Shown here in pieces: positions 52,396-61,582 of a stretch of 64,000 nucleotides of DNA. The notes below the pieces were generated by a model. The model was not told the DNA's origin and did no database searches. It worked only from the letters and a program-made list of their open reading frames with translations. The stretch is from CAYPJE01 sp964410945. GTDB lineage: Bacteria > Fidelibacterota > Marinisomatia > Marinisomatales > TCS56. The stretch lies in contig CAYPJE010000001.1 in NCBI GenBank assembly GCA_964410945.1, forward strand, positions 1-64,000, given 5' to 3'. Positions within the stretch are counted from its first letter, which is position 1. Every line of letters starts with the position of its first letter. The translations under genes were made by a program, and so were the position numbers.

Positions 52396-52449
52396 GTCAC
52401 CCTGTGCCTGCCTGTGCGCAGTAGTTATATCGAGCGCGTATCGAAGGGT
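52396..52449 (+). repeat. 54-bp dispersed repeat, copy 2
   Basis: Starts GTCACCCTGTGCCTGCC and ends CGTATCGAAGGGT. It matches the reverse complement of 46933-46986 and lies in the gap between hypA (minus) and the response regulator's stop. The inverted CACCCT/AGGGT ends could form a hairpin in either transcript. Confidence 0.75.
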
Positions 52450-52474
52450 GGCGTTTATAAATAATATTATCCTG

Positions 52475-53233
52475 TTATTTCTTACTGGCCATAAAACCAT
52501 CCACCAACTTCATGAAATTAGGGCGGTAGCTTTCGCCGACGGGCAGACTGTCTTCCCTTATACGCACCCGGTTGCTCTCAATTGAAGCAATCTGGGCCAC
52601 ATTAATCATATAGGATTTGTGTATCCGTGGAAAACGCTGCGGGTCAAGCAGATCTTCCATTTTTTTAAGGCTCATGTAGGTGACCAGTGTTTTGCGCAGG
52701 GTGTGTACCTTGACATAATCACCCACTGATTCCAGGTAGAGTATCTCCCGCAGATCGACCCGGACTACTTTTTTGTCTTCCTTCACAAAGATGAAGTCGT
52801 CCTGGGTGGCGGGAGCCGGTTTTTCAGGTATAGCCGGGGGCGCCGTGGCAGCCTCTTTGCGGGCCAGTCTTTCCCGGGCTTTCTGCAGGGCTTTTAGGAA
52901 ACGCTCCAGGGAAAATGGTTTATGAAGGTAGTCCACAACATCCAGTTCAAAGCCTTCGATGGCATATTCCCGGTAGGCGGTGGTAATAATTACCAGCGGC
53001 GGACGGGCCAGGGTTTTCAGAAAATTCAGTCCGCTGAGCTTGGGCATATTAATATCCAGAAAAACCAGGTCTGGCTTGTGAGTGTCGAGTGCCTCCAGGG
53101 CTTCGAATGCGTTTTTACACTGGGCGGTTATATTTACCCCGGGTACATCTTCCAGGTATTTAGCCACTACCTTGCGGGCCGGGGCCTCATCATCAACGAT
53201 GATGCAATTCAATGGTTTCGAGGCGGCGGCCAT
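52475..53233 (-). CDS. LytTR-family response regulator
   Basis: 252 residues: a receiver domain with the acidic pair in IIVDDEAPARKV, phospho-acceptor Asp60 in LVFLDINMPKLSG, Thr in IITTAYREYAIEGFELDVVDYLHKPF (K at the end of the motif), a proline/alanine linker (about 133-151), and a C-terminal LytTR DNA-binding domain (DDFIFVKEDKKVVRVDLREILYLES, FPRIHKSYMIN). LytTR proteins bind direct repeats upstream of their targets. Four bases after the kinase gene; the adjacent RND efflux operon is the likeliest target. Confidence 0.93.
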   Translation of the reverse strand: MAAASKPLNCIIVDDEAPARKVVAKYLEDVPGVNITAQCKNAFEALEALDTHKPDLVFLDINMPKLSGLNFLKTLARPPLVIITTAYREYAIEGFELDVVDYLHKPFSLERFLKALQKARERLARKEAATAPPAIPEKPAPATQDDFIFVKEDKKVVRVDLREILYLESVGDYVKVHTLRKTLVTYMSLKKMEDLLDPQRFPRIHKSYMINVAQIASIESNRVRIREDSLPVGESYRPNFMKLVDGFMASKK

Positions 53234-53237
53234 TGAG

Positions 53238-54326
53238 TCAGTCCAGATCTAATTCCAGTTCGACCCGGAATTTATTATCGGATGTGTCGATGGCAATCCT
53301 ATGCCGGTCAGGATAAATCAACTGCAGGCGTTTGCAGATATTATCCAGTCCGATACCGCCATGTTTTGATTCCATGTCAGGTTCATCGCCACTATCCATC
53401 AGATTCTCAATGGTGAAGTTAATTTTATTCTCGGTAAGTGCCGTCAGTGAAATATCGATATGTGGTTGTTCCTGACGAATATTAACTCCGTGTTTAAAAG
53501 CGTTTTCCAAAAAGGGGACAAACATAAGCGGGGCAATCTCATGGCCGTTTTCAACTATGTCGATATTAATATTAATCCGGATACTTTCATCGATCCTGAC
53601 TTTTTCCAGCGCAATATAATTTTGTATGAAATCGATCTCCTTGTGCAGGGAAATCCGGTCGACACGGCATTCATAAATAATATAATTCATCAGGGCCGAC
53701 AATTTCAGGATCATGTCCGGCGCCTGCTCGGATTTAAGCAGGCTGTGGGAATATATATTATTCAGGGTGTTGAACAGGAAGTGGGGATTGATCTGGGCTT
53801 TCAGGGAGTCCAGTTCGGCCTTTAGCTGGCGGCGTTCCAGATCCTTTACCTGCAGGTCAACCTCGCTTAAACGGAAATTTTCTTTCAGGTAGTGCAGAAA
53901 TGATGTTAACGCAATAAAGAAAAACTGGATCATCATATACACAAAAGTGAGAAATTCCGGGCCCCGGTGGCGTCGACCGCCGCGGTATCTTATCATTTCA
54001 GGAACCAGGTTATCAATAATAAGGTTGACACTGATTGAAATCAATAATGTCCCTGCCAACAAAATAAAAACATATTGTATATATTTTTGCCGGTTAAGGA
54101 AGCGGGGTATGAGTATCCGCAAGTTAAAATATACAATGGCCAGTAATCCCGACAGGTGGACCAATTCAATCATGCCAACCCGCAGGCCCTCACCTTCGCT
54201 GATGCCGCGCGACAGGTGGAATGATGAGAACAAGGTCATGTAGCCCAGCCAGAATACCAGGTGTTGCACCCAGCGCGGCCGGAACAGCCGTCGAAAGAAT
54301 TCCCGATTAATCTGCAGTTCTTGCAT
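53238..54326 (-). CDS. LytS-type sensor histidine kinase
   Basis: 362 residues with about four N-terminal membrane segments (roughly 22-35, 52-75, 82-105, 125-145), a coiled-coil connector (LSEVDLQVKDLERRQLKAELDSLK), and the His_kinase domain QINPHFLFNTLNNIY with the phospho-acceptor His182. An HATPase_c domain follows (FVPFLENAFKHGV, GGIGLDNICKRL). It has no periplasmic sensor domain of note, so the stimulus may be membrane- or envelope-related. Paired with the LytTR regulator and divergent from the efflux operon. Confidence 0.92.
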   Translation of the reverse strand: MQELQINREFFRRLFRPRWVQHLVFWLGYMTLFSSFHLSRGISEGEGLRVGMIELVHLSGLLAIVYFNLRILIPRFLNRQKYIQYVFILLAGTLLISISVNLIIDNLVPEMIRYRGGRRHRGPEFLTFVYMMIQFFFIALTSFLHYLKENFRLSEVDLQVKDLERRQLKAELDSLKAQINPHFLFNTLNNIYSHSLLKSEQAPDMILKLSALMNYIIYECRVDRISLHKEIDFIQNYIALEKVRIDESIRININIDIVENGHEIAPLMFVPFLENAFKHGVNIRQEQPHIDISLTALTENKINFTIENLMDSGDEPDMESKHGGIGLDNICKRLQLIYPDRHRIAIDTSDNKFRVELELDLD

Positions 54327-54599
54327 TCAATTTCTTTTATTTATGGTTGAAATCACGCCTGAAACTAGCTTTTCAGTTGGAATCCAAGTACGTCATTTTC
54401 GGTCTAACTGGTGGAATTTACGATGAACACTGCAATTTACACGACGAAAGACCAATATTAACCAATCTGGTGAATATCAGGTAAATATGCCTGTTTACAG
54501 GGCTGAGTCCACGGTCATCGAATAGGATTAACGGAACAAATCCAAGCCGGATAATTTCACAGCAGAATTGAAACCGAATTTCACGGAGTTGACAAAATC
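54327..54599. promoter_or_regulatory. Divergent region between the two-component system and the RND operon
   Basis: 273 bases. Short direct repeats stand out: AATTTAC at 54415-54421 and 54434-54440 (19-base period), and AATTTCAC at 54553-54560 and 54577-54584 (24-base period), the latter close to the adaptor start. LytTR sites are commonly paired direct repeats about two helical turns apart, so these are candidates, but the spacing is not exact. No terminator or ribosome site was noted. Confidence 0.4.
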
Positions 54600-55706
54600 A
54601 TGAATTCAAAAATAAAAAAATCTCTGTACACCACAGCCATTGTGGTCACATCGCTGGCAGCTACTTTTGTATTAATCGCTTCAAAAGAAGCACCGCAGCG
54701 CAAAGCGCGTGTAGATCTGCGTCCAGCCATTGCCACTATGGAAATTGTAAATGATAATATTCAGCTTACCGTTCCGGTCCTTGGTCGCCTGGTTCCACAG
54801 GAACAGGTACAAATTTTTTCAGAGGTCAGCGGGGTGCTTGAAAACAGCGCGAAGCCTTTTCTGGAAGGTAGTACATATAAAGCCGGTGAGCCGATGTTGC
54901 AGATCAGCTCCGAAGAAAATGAGTTGAATGTAATTGCCCAGCGCAGCAGCCTGCTGATGCAATTGACCCAGTTGCTGGCGGACTTGAAATTTGAATATCC
55001 TGACAGTTACGATAGTTGGGAAGAATATTTACAGCAATATGAGATCGACAAAGAACTGGCGCCACTGCCCGCGGTCCGTAACGAGCGGGAAAAAATGTAT
55101 GTAGCCGCCCAGGGCATCTATCAATCCTATTATTCCATTAAAAGTCTGGAAGCACGGCTCAATAAATACACCCTTTATGCTCCATTCGATGGTACTGTGA
55201 TATCCAGTAATATCAAGCCCGGGGCGCTGGTTATGAACGGACAAAATCTTGGGGAATTTATTGGTACTGGAAACTTCGATCTCGAGACCCAGGTGAGTGT
55301 GGCCGACGCCGGTTATCTGCAAATTGGCGATCTGGTCGAACTTTCCACCGGAAATCAGGTCGACAACCTGACGGGGAACGTATCTCGGATCAGTCAGAGT
55401 GTTGACCAAAGCTCGCAGATGGTTAATGTTTATATCACCGTAAGTAACCCTAACCTGAAAGCCGGTCAATATCTGGAAGGCCGGATCAAAACATCAACCA
55501 GTGTGCGGGCTGCCACTTTACCGCGCAAAATGATTACTAACAACCAATCGGTTTTCCTGGTCAAGAATGAGACCATCCTCGAACAGCCGGTAACCGTGAT
55601 CACCACCATCGCCGACAAGGTAATCATTGCCGGGCTCGAAAATGGCGTTCAGGTTTCAACCAAGATCCAAAATCTCTATTCCGGTCTGAAGGTAAAAACC
55701 ATATAA
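54600..55706 (+). CDS. RND efflux periplasmic adaptor (membrane fusion protein)
   Basis: 368 residues: an N-terminal anchor (LYTTAIVVTSLAATFVLIA), the barrel-sandwich/lipoyl hybrid (VPVLGRLVPQEQVQIFSEVSGVLE and YTLYAPFDGTVISSNIKPGALV), an unusually short helical hairpin between them (about 100-185), then the beta-barrel domain (LETQVSVADAGYLQIGDLVELSTG) and membrane-proximal part. It links the pump to TolC. Short hairpin length and no lipobox are visible. It starts an operon with pump and TolC genes. Confidence 0.9.
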   Translation: MNSKIKKSLYTTAIVVTSLAATFVLIASKEAPQRKARVDLRPAIATMEIVNDNIQLTVPVLGRLVPQEQVQIFSEVSGVLENSAKPFLEGSTYKAGEPMLQISSEENELNVIAQRSSLLMQLTQLLADLKFEYPDSYDSWEEYLQQYEIDKELAPLPAVRNEREKMYVAAQGIYQSYYSIKSLEARLNKYTLYAPFDGTVISSNIKPGALVMNGQNLGEFIGTGNFDLETQVSVADAGYLQIGDLVELSTGNQVDNLTGNVSRISQSVDQSSQMVNVYITVSNPNLKAGQYLEGRIKTSTSVRAATLPRKMITNNQSVFLVKNETILEQPVTVITTIADKVIIAGLENGVQVSTKIQNLYSGLKVKTI

Positions 55707-55747
55707 ACCCGACTAGATTAATCTGAATAAATGCAACAGGTAGAATT

Positions 55748-58700
55748 ATGAAACGCCTAATAGAATACTTCATTAAATATCCCGTATCCGGAAATGTGGT
55801 TATCTTATTAATCCTGGCGCTGGGTTACTTCGGCTTCACCAATATCCGCTCCACCGAAATGCCCCAGGTAGATCCAGGTGTTGTGATTATCAGTACCGCT
55901 TATCCCGGAGCTTCACCGGAGGAAATAGAACAGGGAATTATTCTCAAGATTGAGAATAACCTCCAGGGAATTACCGGTGTAAAGAAAGTCAGTTCCACTT
56001 CCCGTGAAAATTCCGGGCAGGTCGTTGTAGAGATCACCAGCGGCCATGATCCGGACCTGATCCTACAGGATGTTAAAAATGCTGTTGATGGGATCAGTTC
56101 CTTTCCCAGCGGAATGGAACCGGCCACTGTGAGTAAATGGGAGTTCCGTTCGCGGGCCATCGATGTAATGATCAGCGGACCGGTTGATCTGGGGATATTG
56201 AAGGATAAGGCTCGTCAGGCAGAAGAAGATATCCTCCAGATGGGTGGAATTTCCAAGCTGGAAATAAGCGGTTTCCCCGATGAAGAAATCGAGATTGCTT
56301 TCCGGGAAGTGGACCTGTTGAATTATAATATCAGTTTCACCGAGGCAGCCAACGCCATAAAAGCAGCCAATATTGATCTCACCGGGGGAACTATCCGTGG
56401 AAAAGATGAAGAATTATATATCCGCACCAAGCAAAAACAGTACTATGCCGCCGGCTTGGAAGATATTGTGCTGCGCACTTCCCCCGACGGCGGTATTGTG
56501 CGCCTGTCTGATGTAGCTGATGTCCGTGACCGTTGGGCTGAGCAGCCGAACCGGGTTTACGTCAATGGCGACCCGGCCGTCCTGGTTTCGGTCAGCTCCA
56601 CCACCACTGAAGATATAATCCAAGTTACAACAGCGGTAAAGGAGTACGTAGATCGGTTCAATGCCCAAAATGATGTCATTAAAGCAACCGTAATCCGTGA
56701 TGATTCGGTGGGGATCGAAACCATGCAGAGTATTCTGCTTAACAATGGTGTGCTTGGGTTTTTACTGGTAATGATATTTCTCACTCTTTTCCTCAATCGA
56801 CAATTGTCTTTCTGGGTGGCAATTGCCATTCCACTGTCATTCATGGGAATGTTCTTCCTGGCTTCAACTTATGGCTTGACCCTCAACCGGATCTCAATGT
56901 TCGGGATGATAATTGTAATTGGAATACTGGTAGATGACGGAATTGTTATCGGTGAAAACATCTACCAGCATTTCGAACGTGGTAAAAAACCGGTCCGGGC
57001 AGCTATTGATGGAGTCACCGAAGTGTTCCCCGCTGTGTTTTCAGCTGTGCTGACAACTATTGTTGCTTTCAGTTCGATGCTGTTAGTAGAGGGTGTGTTC
57101 GGACAAATGTTCAAGGAAATGGCCTTCGTTGTCATCGCCACCCTGGCAATCTCACTCCTGGAGGGCGCTCTGATCCTGCCAGCGCACATTGCTCATTCCA
57201 AAGCCTTGTCTCCTGATCGCAAACCATCCCGGCTGGAGGAAAAAATAAAAAAAATCACCACCAGCTTACGGAATAATTATTATGCACCGGTTTTACGGCT
57301 GGCTATCAGAAACAAGGCGCTGACCATAGCAATAATAACCGGTTTGTTCGTGATAACTATCGGTGGTTTTATGGGCGGTATAATCCAGATGGGGTCCGGC
57401 GGCTACAGCAACGCTAATCATTCCACCGTTAACCTGGAAATGCCGGCCGGTACCCCAGAAGCAATTACACTTGAGAAACTGGATTTAATCGAACAGGTCG
57501 CAGAAACAGTGAGCGCCCGGTTAAATGAGCAGGAAGGGAAAACAGTAGTTACCAGTATTGTGAAAAAAATTACCTCTTCCAGTACTGGAGAAATCAGTAT
57601 TAACCTGGTGGATACCAGGGAGCGTTCCTTTTCCTCCTCCGATTTTTCAGATGCTGTACGGTCTGAGGTGGGTGTGATTCCTGAGGCGCTGCGTGTTAAT
57701 TATGTTGAAGAGAGTCATTGGGGTAAACCCGTATCGATCTCAATTCTAAGCAACGACCTCGATGATATTGATGGGGCAATAAATGATCTGAAAAACGAAT
57801 TGGGACAATTATCCGATCTGAAAAACATCGTTGACAACAACGAGGTTGGAATGCGTGAAATTAAAATTACCCTGAAGGATAAAGCCTACCTGCTGGGACT
57901 GGATCTGCAAACAGTGATGGGGCAGGTTCGCAGTGGTTTCTTCGGTTCTGAGGTCCAGCGCATCAATAGGGGGCTTGATGAAGTAAAAATCTGGGTACGT
58001 TACGAATTGGATGACCGATCATCTATCGGAGCCCTGGAGGAGATGCGCATTCGCACCGCCAGCGGACTTTCGGTACCGCTAAAAGAAATCGCCGGTTTGG
58101 AATATGAGCGGAATCTGACCACAATTAATCATTTGAATGGCCGTCGGGAAGTGACCGTAGAAGCCGATGTAATCAATAAATCCGTCGATATCACTAGATT
58201 AAAAAATGAAATTCAGGACACAATCCTCCCGGGGATTAAAGCCAAGTATCCCAGTATTCAGATATACTTCGGCGGCCGTGACGAGCGGATGCAGGAAACT
58301 TTCGACTCAATAAAAAAGATTCTTCCGTCTATCATGGTACTGCTATTTGCGGTGATATCGTTGACCTTCCGGTCGTTTGTACAGGCCGGGTTGATCCTAT
58401 CATTGGTGCCGCTGGGAATTATCGGGATCGGTTGGGGCCATGCCATTCATGGACAGGCCATCGACATGCCCTCATATTTCGGCGTTCTGGCCCTGCTGGG
58501 AATCATGGTCAACGATTCAATTGTGTTGATCAACACCCTGAACCGTTACCTGCGTGATGGAATGAAATTCATGGAGGCCGTTCTGCAGGCTGGAATATCA
58601 CGTTTCCGTCCGATAGTACTTACATCGCTGACGACTATGGCGGGCCTGTTTCCCTTAATCCTGACCAACGATCCCAACGCCCAAATGACGGTACCTATGG

Positions 58701-58882
58701 CCATTTCCGTTGCCTACGGTGTGCTGGTGGCGACCCTGATAACATTGATTGTACTACCGGTAATGCTGGTAGTTATTAACAGTGTTAATCGACGGGTAGT
58801 GCGGTTACGTACCGGTATTATGCCCAGCAAGGAAGAAGTCGAGCGGGCTGTGCGGGAAAAGAAAGTCGAAGAATTAATCTAA
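55748..58882 (+). CDS. RND inner-membrane efflux pump
   Basis: 1044 residues, the typical length for HAE1/AcrB-type pumps. After TM1 (IEYFIKYPVSGNVVILLILALGY), PQVDPGVVIISTAYPGASPEEIE and the porter domain are clear; TM4 has the proton-relay pair Asp396-Asp397 in GILVDDGIVIGEN, and TM10 has VSLTFRSF...LVPLGIIGIG. The second half repeats the fold (GVLALLGIMVNDSIVLINTL). No obvious sign of a heavy-metal subtype. Substrate unknown; neighbouring LytTR/LytS suggests induction by an envelope signal. Confidence 0.93.
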   Translation: MKRLIEYFIKYPVSGNVVILLILALGYFGFTNIRSTEMPQVDPGVVIISTAYPGASPEEIEQGIILKIENNLQGITGVKKVSSTSRENSGQVVVEITSGHDPDLILQDVKNAVDGISSFPSGMEPATVSKWEFRSRAIDVMISGPVDLGILKDKARQAEEDILQMGGISKLEISGFPDEEIEIAFREVDLLNYNISFTEAANAIKAANIDLTGGTIRGKDEELYIRTKQKQYYAAGLEDIVLRTSPDGGIVRLSDVADVRDRWAEQPNRVYVNGDPAVLVSVSSTTTEDIIQVTTAVKEYVDRFNAQNDVIKATVIRDDSVGIETMQSILLNNGVLGFLLVMIFLTLFLNRQLSFWVAIAIPLSFMGMFFLASTYGLTLNRISMFGMIIVIGILVDDGIVIGENIYQHFERGKKPVRAAIDGVTEVFPAVFSAVLTTIVAFSSMLLVEGVFGQMFKEMAFVVIATLAISLLEGALILPAHIAHSKALSPDRKPSRLEEKIKKITTSLRNNYYAPVLRLAIRNKALTIAIITGLFVITIGGFMGGIIQMGSGGYSNANHSTVNLEMPAGTPEAITLEKLDLIEQVAETVSARLNEQEGKTVVTSIVKKITSSSTGEISINLVDTRERSFSSSDFSDAVRSEVGVIPEALRVNYVEESHWGKPVSISILSNDLDDIDGAINDLKNELGQLSDLKNIVDNNEVGMREIKITLKDKAYLLGLDLQTVMGQVRSGFFGSEVQRINRGLDEVKIWVRYELDDRSSIGALEEMRIRTASGLSVPLKEIAGLEYERNLTTINHLNGRREVTVEADVINKSVDITRLKNEIQDTILPGIKAKYPSIQIYFGGRDERMQETFDSIKKILPSIMVLLFAVISLTFRSFVQAGLILSLVPLGIIGIGWGHAIHGQAIDMPSYFGVLALLGIMVNDSIVLINTLNRYLRDGMKFMEAVLQAGISRFRPIVLTSLTTMAGLFPLILTNDPNAQMTVPMAISVAYGVLVATLITLIVLPVMLVVINSVNRRVVRLRTGIMPSKEEVERAVREKKVEELI

Positions 58883-58889
58883 CTGTCCG

Positions 58890-60179
58890 ATGAAAGAAAA
58901 TCTGATGAAAAAATTATTATTAACCACACTGATACTTGGCTCATTCCTGCTGGCCCAGGAGGCGCTGACACTTGAAGCGGCTATCAATACGGCACTGGAA
59001 AATAATTACGGCATTAAGATGGTTCGTAATTCAACCCGAATGAGCGAGAATAGCGCCAGCCTCGGTAATGCTGGGTTACTCCCCACCATCGACGCCAGCT
59101 CAGCAACTTATTACCAGGATTTCGATGGTGTCCAGAACGGTGTTCCTGTTGATGCTGCCTCAACTACAAATTCAGCCGGATTGAGCCTGTCGTATACGAT
59201 TTTCAACGGGTTGAATGGTTTAAACACCTATCAATTGCTGCAAGAGCAGTCAAATGGCGCCCAGCTGCAGGAACGATTAACAATAGAAAATACATTGCTT
59301 GGTGTTGCCCAGGCCTTTTTCAACCAGGCCGCCGCCAAAGAAAACCTGACCATCACGGCTGAACTATTACGGGTTTCCCGGGAACGGCTGGCCTTAACCG
59401 AAGAACGGGTGGCGCTGGGCAGTGAAGGGCGACTGGAGCATTTAAGCGCCCGGGTCGATTTCAACGTCGACAGTATAGCCTTTTTGGACGCGGAGTATAA
59501 TTACAATAATGCCCGCCGGGAATTGAATGTCCTGCTGGGTTGGAAACCTGATAAACAATATGAAGTTCTTCAGAATCTGGACGATTTCCCGGCCTTTGAA
59601 TTGGATCAACTGCAAGAGCAGGCCCGAAACAATAACAGCGCTTATTTACTGAGTGAAAATTCAATAACAACAGCTGCTTTGAACCTCAAGTCCAGTAAAG
59701 GATCTTTCCTGCCACGAATAAGTTATACCGCCTCTTACGGTTTTGATCAGTCCGCCGCAGACCTGGCTTATGAAATGGACGATCCCAATAAAACACTGTC
59801 ACATATGATTTCTTTCAACTGGAATCTGTTTGGTGGCGGCAGCCGGAAAACAGCTGTGCAAAACGCCCGGCTTTCTCTGGATAATGCCGAACTACAGAAG
59901 GAAGAACAGTTGTTGAGTCTCCGGAAGGATGTTGATTCCTACTATTCAGCCTATCTGAACAGCCTGGCCGTATTGGAAAGTGATAAAAATTCACTGGAGT
60001 TCGCCGAACTCAATTTCGAGCGCTCAGCCGAATTGTACCGGCTGGGACAGATTTCTTCTTTACAATACAGGGAGGCGCAACTCGCTCTCTCTCAAACCAG
60101 ACAACGGATTACCCAGTCACGGTATTCAGCCCGCATCTATGAATTGATGATACTCCAACTCAGCGGTCAACTCCTCTGA
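58890..60179 (+). CDS. TolC-family outer-membrane channel
   Basis: 429 residues with a signal peptide (LLLTTLILGSFLLAQ) and two repeats of the TolC helical bundle: LTLEAAINTALENNYGIKMVRNS at the start, long helices with LERLALTEERVALGSEG, and QISSLQYREAQLALSQTR near the end. It completes the tripartite efflux complex. ATG 58890 is used; ATG 58905 (MKKLLLTTLIL) is an equally good start. A strong terminator follows 57 bases downstream. Confidence 0.9.
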   Translation: MKENLMKKLLLTTLILGSFLLAQEALTLEAAINTALENNYGIKMVRNSTRMSENSASLGNAGLLPTIDASSATYYQDFDGVQNGVPVDAASTTNSAGLSLSYTIFNGLNGLNTYQLLQEQSNGAQLQERLTIENTLLGVAQAFFNQAAAKENLTITAELLRVSRERLALTEERVALGSEGRLEHLSARVDFNVDSIAFLDAEYNYNNARRELNVLLGWKPDKQYEVLQNLDDFPAFELDQLQEQARNNNSAYLLSENSITTAALNLKSSKGSFLPRISYTASYGFDQSAADLAYEMDDPNKTLSHMISFNWNLFGGGSRKTAVQNARLSLDNAELQKEEQLLSLRKDVDSYYSAYLNSLAVLESDKNSLEFAELNFERSAELYRLGQISSLQYREAQLALSQTRQRITQSRYSARIYELMILQLSGQLL

Positions 60180-60235
60180 TCTATAAGCCCCTCGATCAAT
60201 CGGTTAGTACCCCTAACTGCTGAGATTTGGATAAA

Positions 60236-60266
60236 AGAAAACCCGGTTTTATACCGGGTTTTCTTA
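60236..60266 (+). terminator. Intrinsic terminator of the RND operon
   Basis: AAAACCCGGT (60238-60247) and ACCGGGTTTT (60253-60262) form a 10-bp stem with a TTTAT loop, followed by CTTATT. It stands 57 bases past the TolC stop and about 170 bases before the glycosylase gene. Confidence 0.88.
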
Positions 60267-60439
60267 TTAAGAATATCTTCATCAAAAAATCGGTTTTCGA
60301 ATTTCACCCGTCCTGGCCAGAACACGATATTTTTTACCACATAAACTCCAAACTCTTGTTTGGGATTTACTCGGATGTAAATAATTTCAATTATTGCCAG
60401 CCCAAATCGCATAAAAATTACCGTTAGGAAGAAAGCTCA

Positions 60440-61264
60440 ATGCCCGAATTACCAGAAGTTGAGACGGTCGCAAGGTCAATAAGACCCCATGTACTGAACA
60501 GGACAATTCAATATATCAAGGCCGAAAATAATTATAACAAGGTTTTTCACGAGCGTACGGAACCTGAGTTTAATCATGCCGTCCGCGGCCGGAAGATTTT
60601 AGCTGTTACACGTCGGGGTAAATTTATTGTACTCCGATTGAGCGATGGTTTCATATTCATCCACCTCAGGATGACCGGAAGATTAATTACCTGCCTGACC
60701 AAAAACGATAATCCCCGACATCTGACAGCCAGCATCCATTTTACCGATGGTCGGCTCCTGTATTTCAAAGACTACCGCAAATTCGGTCGGTTTTATTATT
60801 CTCCAACGATGGATTATCTGGAAAACAAACTGGGGCCAGAACCGCTGGAACCACATTTTACTGTCCAATGGCTAACTAGAGCCTTGTCAACTTCCCGACG
60901 GCAGATAAAACCATTGCTGCTGGATCAGGCTTTCATCGCCGGGCTTGGTAATATCTATGTCGATGAGGCCCTGTGGACTGCAAAAATACATCCGGCTACG
61001 CCCGGTAATTTGATCGGTGCCGGTAAAGTGTTCCACCTGCACCATGCCATTCAAACCATTCTAACTGAAAGTATCGGCAAGAACGGAACCACAATAATAA
61101 ACTTTCAGTTCGGAGAAGGCAATACCGGTGAATTCGTCAATGAGCTCAAGGTTTTTGATCGCGCCGGTCAACCCTGTTTGTCGTGCGGAAATAAAATTAT
61201 AAAAATCCGCATCAGTCAACGGGGAACCCACCTGTGCCCGCACTGCCAGCAGGAACCTGCCTAA
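60440..61264 (+). CDS. mutM: Formamidopyrimidine-DNA glycosylase (Fpg/MutM family)
   Basis: Repairs oxidised purines such as 8-oxoguanine. 274 residues with Pro2 and Glu3 (MPELPEVETV) as nucleophile and acid, the helix-two-turn-helix QAFIAGLGNIYVDEALW, and the C-terminal zinc finger CLSCGNKIIKIRISQRGTHLCPHC, with both CxxC pairs intact. A lysine near 57 (RRGKFIVL) and arginine of the zinc-finger loop are in place. It is monocistronic by position, between the RND terminator and the candidate RNA. Fpg is preferred over endonuclease VIII because of the MPELPEVET start and the finger, but the two families overlap. Confidence 0.93.
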   Translation: MPELPEVETVARSIRPHVLNRTIQYIKAENNYNKVFHERTEPEFNHAVRGRKILAVTRRGKFIVLRLSDGFIFIHLRMTGRLITCLTKNDNPRHLTASIHFTDGRLLYFKDYRKFGRFYYSPTMDYLENKLGPEPLEPHFTVQWLTRALSTSRRQIKPLLLDQAFIAGLGNIYVDEALWTAKIHPATPGNLIGAGKVFHLHHAIQTILTESIGKNGTTIINFQFGEGNTGEFVNELKVFDRAGQPCLSCGNKIIKIRISQRGTHLCPHCQQEPA

Positions 61265-61582
61265 GTCGGTAATTTACTGCCTTATAATCGTTCTGTGATT
61301 TTACTCACAGTTTCCGCTGCCGCATACTAACGTTGACAACCGCACCGTTTCTATCTGGGTCAGACTTAATGACTTTACGGTTATATAGAGATGGCTGCAT
61401 GCCTGGAAAAATTTCTGTTCAAAAACTCCTCTCTCTGACCCTCACAGCCCCCGCCCTGGGGGCTTTCCTTTTATCCGTGATCTGATTCACATCCCGGCCA
61501 TCACAAATCCAGGCGACAATATTATCTTTCATTTATTGATACGTAAATCCGTAATTTTTAATATTAAACCAAGGATTGTATC
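61265..61582. other. Intergenic region with a candidate structured RNA
   Basis: 318 bases without a gene. A TATAAT box at 61283-61288 and a strong terminator (61446-61474) delimit a possible transcript of about 180 bases. Between them are a CTGTGA/TCACAG hairpin (61293-61308 region) and a long-range pair GGGTCAGA (61357-61364) with TCTGACCC (61434-61441). I do not recognise a known RNA family. Beyond the terminator the sequence to 61582 is AT-rich and presumably holds the promoter of the next gene. Confidence 0.5.
61446..61474 (+). terminator. Intrinsic terminator
   Basis: AGCCCCC (61446-61452) pairs with GGGGGCT (61458-61464) around GCCCT and is followed by TTCCTTTTAT. It is 182 bases past the mutM stop, so it either ends a long mutM tail or a separate small RNA. 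Confidence 0.85.
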
